From NCBI GenBank assembly GCA_030674155.1, contig CM060322.1, positions 65,147,824 to 65,211,823 of the forward strand: a stretch of DNA of 64,000 nucleotides. The letters are read 5' to 3'. The translations under genes were made by a program, and so were the position numbers. The notes under the pieces are model-generated. The model was not told the origin of the DNA. It saw nothing but the letters and a program-made list of their open reading frames with translations, and made no database searches. The first letter of the stretch is position 1; each line of letters opens with the position of its first letter. Below are positions 1 through 9,303 of this stretch, one piece after another. This DNA comes from Stramonita haemastoma. Taxonomy: Eukaryota; Mollusca; Gastropoda; Neogastropoda; Muricidae.

Positions 1-1731
1 GTGGATCTGCCTTTTCGAAACCCTGCTTGACTAAGAGGGATTATTTTATTTTTATCACAGTAATGCATTAGTCGGTTCAAAATGATCTTTTCCATAAGTT
101 TTCCTGTGTGTGGAGGTTAACGCGATTGGTCTGTAGCTGTTTTGATCACATTTAGGTTTACCCTGCTTTGGGACTGGCACTAAGATGGAATGTTTCCAAA
201 TGCGTGGAATGACTCCCTGAGCCCAACTGAGCGGGGATAAATCAAGCAATAACATTATCCATTTTTCTGGTAGTTGTTTTAATAATTCGTTTGAAACAGC
301 ATCTATGCCAACTGATGTTCTTTTAGTCCCAAGAGATAGGAGAGCATCTTTTAGCTCTTGCAACGTTAAGGGAGCATTGACATAAAGACTGTTATCTCCC
401 ACAGGATCTTTATACATTTCTTTTTGTACTTCTTTTTCTCTATACTTTTTGCATTTATTTGAAAGACTTTTGTCACTCATTGTATCTGTAAACATTTCTA
501 TGAAAGTATCAGCTTTTTCTGAATTAGTTGGGAAATCTTTGTTTTGAATTTTAATAGGACAGTTAGGAAGCTTAATCCCACTTTTCATATCTTTAAATTT
601 ATTCCATACCTTTTGCAGATCATTATGAGTGTAAACTTCTTGTAAGCAAAAGGAAGACCAAAATTGGCGTTTGCTTTGTTCAACAGTTTTATCACAAGCA
701 GACTTTGCTTTTTTCATAAGAAAATGATTTTCTGGCGTTTTGTTTCTTAAGTAAGCTTTGCACGTAGCTTTTTTGTCATTCACAGCTTTTTGACAAGCAG
801 AATTCCACCATATATTTCCCGAGTGCTTTACAGACTTTATAGAGGAATACTTAGGAATAGAACTATCAGCTGCCTGTAATACATATTTTTTAAGTTTTGC
901 ATAAAAACTATCAACATCATTACTTTTGACACTTTCAGCATTAATTTGTGTCAAAATATATTTAAACTTGTTCCAGTCTGCATAACTATAATTGTACTTT
1001 GGAATAAAATCTTTTTCTTTATTACTTTGTTCAGAATTATCATTAAGAGTGATAGCAATGGGAAAATGATCACTTCCTAATGTATCACATTCTATTTCCC
1101 AGTTACACACAGGGACAAGAGATGGAGAAATGAAAGACAGATCTAAAGCACTAGGTCTTTGATTGGAAATATCTGGGATTCTTGTAACATTTCCGTCATT
1201 AAGTAGAAACAGACATGAATCAACAATGTTTTCAATAAATTGATTACTGGATACTGATGTGCAGTTTTTATCCCAGAATGGGGAGTGCGCATTAAAATCC
1301 CCACATATTAAACATTTTTTATTTGAATCTGGCAATGTACGCAACCATTCAGTGTTGATGTCATTGGGGCCTTTAGGTAAATATACTGAAACAATGTTTA
1401 GATTATTAGATTTGCTTACTCTTATGCATGCAGCGCAGGAATGCAGATGTGAAACATTAGTTGGAACTGGCGAGGTACATTCATCATATTCTATTCCTCT
1501 ATGCACGTAGATGGCAGCTCTTATCTTTTCAGCATCGTTTGCGACAAATTCGTGGATTGGTGGGTAATAGTAATTTTTCAGATTGGGCAGTCTGTCTCTG
1601 GTTATGTTTAAGGACTGTAAGACTAGAACCTCAGATCTGAAAGATGCAAGATGCTGAATAAGATATGGTAAATTTGTTGTCACAGACCTGCAGTTCCACT
1701 GCAAAATCTTAAAGGGACAAGTTTTCACCAT
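1..1731 (-). pseudogene. LINE ORF2: apurinic-type endonuclease and N-terminal reverse transcriptase, frameshifted
   Basis: The ATG at 1731 is followed almost at once by the endonuclease motif 'ILQWNCRS'. In order come 'CGDFNAHSPFWD' (about 1303-1270), 'SALDLSFISPSL' and 'GSDHFPIAI' (about 1080-1055), which are the metal- and DNA-contacting blocks of the exonuclease-endonuclease-phosphatase fold. The RT approach region 'TSVGIDAVSNELL' lies near 330-290 and 'NSYRPIALTS' near 150-120. The frame then shifts at about 100-110: the first frame stops at 55-57, while the conserved continuation 'SQAGFRKGRS' is read from about 32 to 3 in a different frame and leaves the window. The product would nick target DNA and prime cDNA synthesis in the nucleus. 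The catalytic YxDD/FADD motif lies outside the window. The copy is inactive as it stands because of the frameshift. Confidence 0.85.
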
Positions 1732-2062
1732 TATTAAGATAAAACAAAAAGATAAATCACTAGTTATCTTTTGTACAAGGATTTGTAAAAAGACACTGTT
1801 TAAAAAGAATGATATAGTTCTTAGGGTACACAATGATGTAAGTCAAAAATTATAACACACAATGAAACTAGAAGAAAAAAACACACACACACAAAAACAA
1901 AACAAAAACAACAACAACAAAAAAACAAACACCTAAAACTATGCAAGATATTTAACTAAAATAGTCTTTTACAAAAGGCAAAAGAAACGTCAGTCAGTCA
2001 CGATAGCTCTGAAATTGTTCACAGATCTACATACTCTTAGGATCTGTCCTTTCTTATCAAAG

Positions 2063-3223
2063 TTAAAAATCTCTTAATATGTCATACAGATTCCACCATG
2101 GACCTTTGCTTCTGGTAAAGGGTGGAAGCACAGCATCTCTTTGGTAACTCCTGGGTGACTGTTGCCTGTTGAATCTAAAGGGTCTTCTTGGCTTTTCCCA
2201 GAAGAGTTGGCGGACGTGTCTGCCGATGTTGGCAGCCAGCACGCTGGACCCTCTCCTGGTGGGGTGTAGGCCATCCTTCAGAGTTCTGGAGTCCGTATGC
2301 AGGTTTGAGTGACCTAGACAGGAGACATTATTTAACCCAAGGAGCTCAGAACTCAAAAAAGCATTAAATATTTCCTGTTTTGAATCAAGCTGTGGATCCT
2401 TTACTGGCGCAATTTTACTGACCACGATCCTTGCTTTTGGGTGTTCACTGGCAATGTTCTTGACGCATTTTGCCAGGCTTTTACTTGCTGCTTGAGGCTC
2501 AGAACTTTTAATGTCGTTTAATCCGCAGTGGATAACAACACCATCCACCGACTTTCCACAGTCCGAGAGAGCTAGTTGCATGCACTGTCCCAGATCTTTT
2601 ATTGTGTTGGTCTTTCGAGATATGGCTGTAAAACCATAAGAACGACCCAGCCGGTGACCATTCACTCCCTTTGTGATGGAATCGTGGAGAAGAAGGACCA
2701 CTGGAAGGCTGCTACTCACTGCCAGATCTAATTTAGTTTGGGGAAACACTTTTTTTGTTCTTTTTGACTGAGCGCCAGCGTCATTAGCATTGACGTCATG
2801 AGCTTGGTGTTCTATGGGCTTTTTATTTTCTTTAAGTTTGACTCCACGCTGATGCCTGGGTTCTTTATGAGGTGGAGTTGTAGGCTGTTTGCAATGTACA
2901 ACAGCTGGTGGAGAGCACCTCACGGCATCAGCGTATGTCAAATTGCCAGATAGATCGTCTGTTTGGGTTTCTTTGTTGGCCTGTGTTGATTGGGACTTTG
3001 ATGGTTTCCCAGTAGGTCTAATATATTCTAAAATTTCTTTTTGGTGTAAAACAATCTTCTCCAGAGAAATTATTCTATCAGACAAGTTTTCGATAACAGC
3101 TTTAAGGTTTCGAATGTCACTCACTGTGTCTGGAGAATCGTATGGTCGATTGTTGTTGTTGACCTGTTGACTGGAGCCGCTCTGTTCTTCTGCCTGGCTG
3201 CCTTGCCCAACAAGATGATACAA
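2063..3223 (-). CDS. LINE ORF1 protein with coiled-coil and SGNH-hydrolase (GDSL esterase-like) domain
   Basis: A 386-codon open frame without internal stops. Residues about 28-70 form a heptad-like helix ('AVIENLSDRIISLEKIVLHQ'), consistent with a multimerising coiled coil. A basic linker follows, then an SGNH fold: block I 'LLHDSITKGV' (nucleophile Ser kept, Gly of GDS replaced by His; about 2690-2665), block III 'HCGLND' (GxND, about 2530-2512) and block V 'DGLHPT' (Asp and His of the catalytic pair, about 2277-2259). The domain is therefore possibly catalytic. ORF1 esterases of this type are known from CR1-group LINEs; here it precedes an I-like ORF2. No ATG is in frame between the upstream TGA and the hydrolase, so the start is unresolved (3223 is a TTG). 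Role in transposition is unknown; RNP or membrane contact has been proposed for the family. Confidence 0.85.
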   Translation of the reverse strand: MYHLVGQGSQAEEQSGSSQQVNNNNRPYDSPDTVSDIRNLKAVIENLSDRIISLEKIVLHQKEILEYIRPTGKPSKSQSTQANKETQTDDLSGNLTYADAVRCSPPAVVHCKQPTTPPHKEPRHQRGVKLKENKKPIEHQAHDVNANDAGAQSKRTKKVFPQTKLDLAVSSSLPVVLLLHDSITKGVNGHRLGRSYGFTAISRKTNTIKDLGQCMQLALSDCGKSVDGVVIHCGLNDIKSSEPQAASKSLAKCVKNIASEHPKARIVVSKIAPVKDPQLDSKQEIFNAFLSSELLGLNNVSCLGHSNLHTDSRTLKDGLHPTRRGSSVLAANIGRHVRQLFWEKPRRPFRFNRQQSPRSYQRDAVLPPFTRSKGPWWNLYDILRDF

Positions 3224-3297
3224 TACGATACAAGATGGCGGAAATGGTCACAAGCTAAACTCCGATTCGCATCTGAAATGTCGCTGATCTACCGAAA

Positions 3298-3944
3298 ATG
3301 ACAAAAACAACCAGATCCAGAAGCCTGAGTGGTTGCCTGAATTCCACTGTGGTCAAAGAAACCACTGGCAACAAAGCAAAACAGGCTGAAACACCAGATC
3401 TCAGAAAGAGTCTGCTGAAGCGATCCGTTGGGCCAGCCAAGGGGAAGAAGTGCCGGAAATGTGGAAAATTGTCCCATTACGCTGCTATGTGTCATTCCAG
3501 AAAAACTGTCAACAACGTGGCAGTAGGAGGGGTGTATGACTACAAAGAAGAGTGCGCAGGGACTTTTAGTCTGGGAGCAGTCCATGGAGCGCACGCTCCT
3601 GAACCTCCATGGACCATTTCCCTGGATCTTTGTGGCAGTGCTACAGAATTCAAGATTGACACTGGTGCTGATGTGTCTGTTATCTCCAGTTCAATCTACA
3701 AGACCTTGAGTGCACCACTAGTTCTCAAACCTTCAAAGGCAACACTTAGAGGACCGGGGGGTGTAATCAACACCAAGGGCAAGTTCAACGCTCAAGTGTG
3801 TCAGCTCCAGTCATAGCTGGTGAGATGCTTTGTTGTAAACACACAAACAGACAACCTGCTGAGCAGAGATGCTGCCACGCACTTGGGGTTAATTCAGGGC
3901 ATAGCTAGTGTGGGGAAAGATAGCAATCCACTATTTGCACACGG
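3298..3944 (+). pseudogene. Gypsy-1 gag C-terminus (zinc knuckle) and aspartic protease
   Basis: The frame opening at ATG 3298 encodes a basic segment followed by one CCHC zinc knuckle, 'CRKCGKLSHYAAMC' (C-x2-C-x4-H-x4-C; about 3454-3495), typical of nucleocapsid. About 60 residues later comes the retropepsin active-site motif 'FKIDTGADVSVIS' (about 3649-3690) with the DTG intact. The frame stops at 3814-3816, but protease-like coding ('LLSRDAATHLGL') continues in the next frame to about 3944, so one frameshift is present. The capsid part of gag is missing on the left, where the LINE at 1-3240 begins. In a live element this polyprotein would assemble particles and be self-cleaved. Confidence 0.85.
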
Positions 3945-4905
3945 CTTCTCATAGCTGTCTCTTTAGTTCCCCGCTCAAAGTTCATGACCCGCAGCTGGCA
4001 GGGCGTTGATATAAATAAACGGGGCAAAAGGAAAGAGGGCAGTAGCAGCTAGTGCTATAGCCGTGTTCAGCTGTAAATTACCATGGTTTCTTTCACGCAT
4101 CGTTTTGCACAGTGATTCGTCCATAAAAAGACAAACAAAGCTCTCTTTACAATCAGCTTTAAACAAGCTTTCTTTTGACACCAAACTCCATATACTTTCT
4201 TTCACACTGGTTGACGTGAGAGCAGTCAAAACATGGGTGAAGATGAGCAGGGGAGGGACAGGAAAAACACAGTCACAAAATCAGTCATTTTTAACTCTCT
4301 CTCTAAAAGAACAGACATTTCTAATATACAAATAACAAATATAGAGAGAAAATTGAACATGTCTGCATGCAGAGTAACTGTTTTTCTTTGCTGAGAGTTT
4401 TTTTCTGTGGGCACAGCGAAGCTATAGATGAACACACCGTAGTAGTCTACCACCTGCAGCGGGCGAGAAGCAGTGCGATACACAGCGTGGGGTGAGAGTC
4501 TGGCAGTCATTAGTGTCGGCTAGGTATCTCACTTCACTCTAAACACTAGGCCTACTGCATAGTCATGGCGATTCAGCACGTACACAGTCCACTGTTTCAT
4601 CAGATTTTAGTGGTTTCGCTACAGCTGAAGGTTTAGTTACTAATTCCAGTACAGCTTATAACCACGAGCACACAGTAGAAAACAAATGTCTTGTCAGTGT
4701 CATCAGGCAGAAATAGCTCACAAATGACTGGGTTTTAAAAAATATATATATATATTTCATTGATGTTTCTGATACTATACAAAAAAATCTTCTGATCATG
4801 TTGAAAAAATGTTGTGATCAAAAGCGTGACTATTTCAGTGTTGTGAAAAAAGAACAAACCACACAGAATCCTACACTTTGACATCAAAGTAAAAACGAGA
4901 AAGAG

Positions 4906-4910
<5 letters not shown>
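3945..4910. other. Stretch without recognisable gene inside Gypsy-1
   Basis: Gypsy protease coding ends near 3944 and resumes as RT near 6222. The present stretch has no long frame, no domain I recognise and no repeat that recurs elsewhere in the window. It is probably the left part of the insertion that ends with the LINE tail at 5411-5510. Confidence 0.5.
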
Positions 4911-5244
<334 letters not shown>

Positions 5245-5410
5245 ATGTAGTTTCTTCTTTTGGTGTGAATATTTTTCAAGTTCATTTTTAATCTTTTCAT
5301 TTGTACCACATATCTTCTTTAAGTTTTTCCTTGTTCAAATATGATTTTCTCTTTTTTTTTCTCCTTTTAATTTTTTTTTTAAAATAATTTTTATTATTTT
5401 TATTTATTTA

Positions 5411-5510
5411 TTTTTTAGATGGATGGCTTGATGAAAAAAAGCAATTGCACTGCTTACTCAATGTACCATCTGGAAATAAAAGTTTGACTTTGACTTTGAC
5501 TTGACTTTCA
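5411..5510 (+). mobile_element. 3' end of a 5'-truncated LINE with (TTTGAC)n tail
   Basis: The sequence GATGGATGGCTTGATG, an A-run, the hairpin AAGCA (5439-5443) / TGCTT (5451-5455), CTCAATGTACCATCTG and AATAAAAG is followed by TTTGAC repeats (5483-5508). The same arrangement recurs at 31056-31140, so this is the end of a mobile family. The 5' limit cannot be set. Confidence 0.75.
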
Positions 5511-5616
5511 CACACACACACACACACACACAACACACACACACACACACACAACACAGGAACACTCTCTCTCTCTCTCTCTCTCGCCGCAGAAATATAC
5601 ACGCACGTACGCGCGC

Positions 5617-5657
<41 letters not shown>

Positions 5658-5822
5658 TCACTCACTCACTCACACACACACATGTCCGCGCACAAACATG
5701 CGCGCACATGCATGCACACACACACTGATATGCGTATGCACGCAAGGCATGCAAGCACTCACGCATGCATTCACGCATGTGCGCATGCACACACACCAAC
5801 GCACACACACACACACACACAC
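5511..5822. repeat. (CA)n / (CT)n / (CACT)n and (CATG/CACG)-rich microsatellite
   Basis: (CA)n at 5511-5552, (CT)n at 5565-5584, (CA)n at 5620-5652, (CACT)n at 5653-5670, then an imperfect CACACG/CATGCA mixture to a last (CA)n at 5802-5822. Confidence 0.9.
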
Positions 5823-6221
5823 AGACAGCAACAAGCTGACACTCCGGGCTTTGTCTCTTGAGAGACCCAATGGTTTTAAAATATTTTTTAAAAATAGTTA
5901 ACACAAATTTACACCAACAAAGTTACAACAAACAGGTAAAGCAAGTATTAAAGTTTTGTTCACTGAAGTATGATCATTGTAAAAAATGGTGGGAATCCGG
6001 CATGGTATGGTAAAAAAAGCCTTTCATACAGAAATTTGCTCGGTGGCTAATAGACAGCAAAGAAGGAAAGTATAGCAGCATCGCCAGATGCTGGACTCTG
6101 ACCCCTGACCGCGCGGTGCCCTAGATAGGCCTAGCCTAGCGGTGGGATGGAATTTCGGGTTGCGGAGTGCAGTGCCAGCCGCCAACTAAAGAGTTGGATT
6201 TTCCCTGTTTTGAGCAGCCGT
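5823..6221. other. No gene seen; right flank of the insertion in Gypsy-1
   Basis: A 400 bp stretch of ordinary composition with no long frame. Gypsy RT similarity begins at about 6222. Confidence 0.5.
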
Positions 6222-7662
6222 GTGCAGAGCTGAATGAGAAGCCAGCAAACTGTAAACCGGTACATATTTCATTGAAAGAGGATGCAACCCTTACAGTGTC
6301 CATACAGCATGCCGTGTACCCATCCCCTTACTCCAGAAAGTAAAGGAGGAGTTCGACAGGCTGAAATCAGCAAATGTCATCAAAGAAATCCAAGAACCAA
6401 CAGACTGGTGTGCTGGTATGGTCCCAGTACTGAAATGCAATGGTGCAGTGAGAATCTGTAGTGACTATAAACAGCTCAACAAGAACGTCTGCAGAGAAAG
6501 ATACATGCTTCCTACTTTGGAAGATATTCTTCACAAACTTCATGGGGCCAAGGTATTCAGCAAGCTTGATTGTACCTCAGGCTTCTTCCATCTACCTTTG
6601 GATGAGGAGTTATCAAAGTTGACTACATTCATCACTCCATTTGGGCACTATATCTACAAGAGGCTGCCACAGGGCATCACTTCAGCTCCAGAGATTTTCC
6701 GACAGACAGTTGAAGAAATTTTGAGTGACCAGCCTCACACAGCGTGCTTTTTTGATGACATTTTGGTCTTCAGCAAAAACACAACTGACCACAAGGCCCA
6801 CCTGGAGGCTACAAAACAGAAGCTGTGAGACGCGGGGTTGAAGCTGAACAAAGAGAAGTGTGAGCTTGACAAAACTGAACTCAACTTCCTGGGCTACCAC
6901 ATTTCAGGTGATGGCATTGGGCTTGATCCAGCAAAGGTGCAAGCTGTCACTGAGATGGCTGATCCAGAGAGCATTGAAGAACTGAGACAATTCATCAGGA
7001 TGGTGAACTTCTTGGGCTGCAATCTGCCAAATCTCTCTACAATGATGCGTCCACTGACTGAACTTCTTGAGAAGAAGAATGCTTGGGTTTGGGGTCCAAC
7101 GCAGTCTAAGGCAGTCAAAATGATCAAGACACTGATCACCACAGTGCCTATGCTTTGCTTCTTTGACCCAAGCAAGCCAGCAGTGGTCAGCTCAGATGTG
7201 AGTTCCTATAGGATTGGAGGTGTTCTTCTTCAGGAGCAGAAAGATGGTGGTACGCGACCAGTCGCCTTTTGTTCAAGAACACTGTCTTAGGCAGAGAGAT
7301 GCTACGTGCAGATCAAGAAAGTGTGTGTAGCTGCTGTCTGCTGTTGTGAACGGTGCAAGAGATACCTTGTAGGTCTTCCCAAGTTCCCGTTGGAGATGGA
7401 CCACAAGCTGCTTGTACCCCTGATTAACAGCAGACAACCGTCGGAGACACCAATATGGTGCCAGAGGATGCTCATGTGGCTAGCATGTTTCAACGCAGAA
7501 GCAACCTACACAGCAGGAAAATATATGCACATAGCAGACCACTTGTCACATAGCCCACAGATAGAAATGGCAAAAAGCAATACTGAAGACCCCATGGCTG
7601 AGCGTGTAAATGTGGTGTTGGCACAGTGGCCAGCATCCAACGCATGTCTGGATTGTCTTTGA
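6222..7662 (+). pseudogene. Gypsy-1 reverse transcriptase and RNase H
   Basis: A frameshift near 6285 joins the RT approach region to the frame carrying 'VPIPLLQKVKEEF'. The RT core follows: 'RICSDYKQLNK' (about 6451-6483), 'FSKLDCTSGFFHLPL' with the first catalytic Asp, 'PQGITSAPEIF' (about 6670-6700) and 'CFFDDILVFS' (about 6745-6774), where the DD pair is kept. Stops interrupt at 6826-6828 and 7288-7290. RNase H reads 'VVSSDVSSYRIGGVLL' (about 7189-7235), 'VAFCSRTLS' and 'FPLEMDHKLLVPLI'; the connection 'TAGKYMHIADHLSH' lies near 7516-7560. Another stop ends the frame at 7660-7662. In a live element this would copy the genomic RNA in cytoplasmic particles. The three stops show long decay. 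Confidence 0.88.
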
Positions 7663-8337
7663 GAGGAGACCAGAAAAGACGACATCCTACAGATAGTCAT
7701 GGACTACACAAGAAACAGCTGGCCAATATATAAGGAAGACATCAAGTTGGGGGCACGCAACCTCTTCCCTGTGAGAGGAGAGCTGAGTGTGTGGGAGGGG
7801 ATCCTAGTGAAAGGAGACCGCCTTCTCATCCCACCATCGATGCGGAAGGAGATCCTTCAAAGGATTCACCATGGCCACAATGGCATTAATAAATGCCGTG
7901 AGCGTGCTGCAGACACGGTATGGTGGCCTTACATTAGCCATCAAAGACCACATCAGCAGGTGCAGAGATATTGCCTTGAAAAGCAGCCATCACAGAGGAA
8001 AGAGCCACTCATTTCATCCATCCTTCTCAGCTACCCGTTTCAGAGAATCAGTGCTGACATCTGTGATCTGAACAATGAACACTACCTAATTGTCACAGAT
8101 GCCTACTCTAGGTACTTAGAGATAGCCTACCTTTGTCAGCTCACCAGCACCACAGTCATCAACAAGCTGAAAAACAACTTCACTCATCATGGATGAAAAA
8201 AAGCACATGATTGCTTATTCTGTTATCCTCGATATAAAAGAATAAATAAATAAATAAATAAATAAAATGGCATCCCTATGACAGTCATCTCAGATAATAG
8301 GGGCCAGTTTTCATCCGACACTTTTGCACAGTGATTG
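7663..8337 (+). pseudogene. Gypsy-1 integrase, interrupted and truncated
   Basis: The N-terminal zinc-binding region starts with 'HHGHNGINKCRERAADTVWW' (about 7867-7925); after it a frameshift disturbs the paired cysteines. The catalytic core shows 'RISADICDLNNEHYLIVTDA' (about 8044-8103) with the first Asp. The core is split at 8189-8192 by a 74 bp insertion and resumes at 8267 with 'GIPMTVISDNRGQFSS', which holds the second Asp. The catalytic Glu region is absent because the sequence switches to the DIRS element at about 8337. The enzyme would have inserted element cDNA into chromosomes. Confidence 0.88.
8193..8266 (+). mobile_element. 74 bp insertion made only of a LINE 3' hairpin and (AATA)n tail
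   Basis: It interrupts the Gypsy-1 integrase in the middle of a codon. ATGG at 8189-8192 is repeated at 8267-8270, and removing one copy plus the insert restores the integrase frame. The insert contains an A-run, the hairpin AAGCA (8201-8205) / TGCTT (8212-8216), ATCCTCGATATAAAAG and (AATA)n. The same 3' sequence ends element C1 at 23850-23900. The host match GGATG at the left edge leaves the exact junction ambiguous by a few bases. Confidence 0.85.
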
Positions 8338-8900
8338 GTGGACTCCTCTTCTTGATTGTTTTAATAATCTATTTACATAAAACACACACTTTACCCTTGA
8401 AAGTAGCCTATTGTCAATGTCCAGAGCAGCAATAGTTTTACACCTCTGACCCAACAGAAGGGCAATTAACATCACAAGTTTCATTCTTGGTTCCATGAAC
8501 GTCAGGTTTTCCCCTGGAACCCACATTTCTAACATTTTCAGCACAATGCTTACATCCTAAGTGTGATAATACTTTGGTAGTGGTGGTTTTCTTTCAAACA
8601 CACCCTTCATAAATCTTTTTACAAGTTCATGTTGACCAAACGTTGCCCCTTTATAGTTGCAGAGAAAACAACATACGAGGGGTGCCCACAGCACTATAAG
8701 AATATCCCTCTTTCAACAGAGATGCCAGAAAATTTACAGCTGTGGCTAGAGGCGGTGAAACTGAATCCACTTGCTGCTCACAAGCATACCTCTCCCACTT
8801 TCGTATGTACATATCGTACTTCTGTTTTGTTGCGGGTTACCATGAGGACATGAGAATACTGGTAGTCTCCTAAGAAAAGCCTTGTGTTCTGAATCTATCC
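8338..8900 (-). pseudogene. DIRS tyrosine recombinase, N-terminal and middle part
   Basis: 'KRFMKGVFERKPPLPKYYHT' lies near 8625-8560, followed by 'MLEMWVPGENLTFME' and 'MKLVMLIALLLGQRCKTIAA' (about 8490-8420). The last phrase contains the GQR motif, whose Arg corresponds to the first catalytic Arg of tyrosine recombinases. The frame then reads 'KCVFYVNRLLKQSRRGVHQ' and is lost at 8338, so the HxxR box and the Tyr nucleophile are missing. Several stops lie upstream (8560-8900). DIRS elements use such an enzyme to integrate circular cDNA without target-site duplication. Confidence 0.8.
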
Positions 8901-9055
8901 CTGACACTTTGCAGACTAGCAGCTTCAGGCTTTTCCTCAGTGGGTGTTTTGTCTCCTTTTGACTTGGTTGTGTGAGAAGAGTGTTTTCTGGCTGACAAAA
9001 GGACAGGCCTGGCTGTGAGAATTTTTATCAGTGCTGACCAAAAGGGCTGATTTTT

Positions 9056-9303
9056 TCAGGTTGGCGCTATTATCACCCCTCTTGATTTGCCTTTCTTTAT
9101 CTTTGCCAAGACCCGGGAGAGAATGCTGAAAGGTGGAAAGCAATAAACAGTCTCATTTCCCCAATACATGCCTAATGCATTAATAGCACATGCTCCTGGG
9201 TCAGGCAAGAAAGACACATATCTGGAAAACTGAAAATTTAATTTTAGAGGCAAACAAGTCAATGACAGGTTTTATATCAAGAATATTCATAGCCTCAGAA
9301 AGT
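9056..9303 (-). pseudogene. DIRS segment downstream of RNase H
   Basis: The frame reads 'DPGACAINALGMYWGN' and 'FPPFSILSRVLAKIKKGKS', wording that follows the RNase H domain in DIRS polyproteins. On its 5' side, 'AMNILDIKPVIDLFASK' abuts the LINE insertion exactly at the target-site duplication 9293-9303. The RNase H side resumes at 11224. A frameshift lies near 9240. Confidence 0.8.

Larger units (their letters stand above)
1..3240 (-). mobile_element. I-like non-LTR retrotransposon, 3' part beyond window
   Basis: Two consecutive reading frames on the minus strand, an ORF1 with an SGNH-hydrolase domain (2063-3223) and an ORF2 with an endonuclease and reverse transcriptase (1731 to the window edge), lie in the order expected of a LINE and 331 bp apart. 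The spacer (1732-2062) holds an A-rich tract at 1872-1932. The opposite end, near 3240, has the sequence CCGCCATCTTG read on the minus strand and abuts Gypsy gag sequence on the plus strand. The RT sequence runs off position 1, so the 3' end is not visible. Placement in the I/R1/Jockey group rests on the endonuclease motif 'ILQWNCRS' and the RT motif 'SYRPIALTS'. Confidence 0.85.

Noticed and set aside
3255..3594. Minus-strand frames opposite Gypsy-1 gag/protease
   Set aside because: Shadows of the plus-strand gag/protease frame, without motifs of their own.
4105..4119. 15-base match TTTTGCACAGTGATT shared with 8323-8337, next to the Gypsy/DIRS junction
   Set aside because: No similarity beyond the match; likely chance, although the location is curious.
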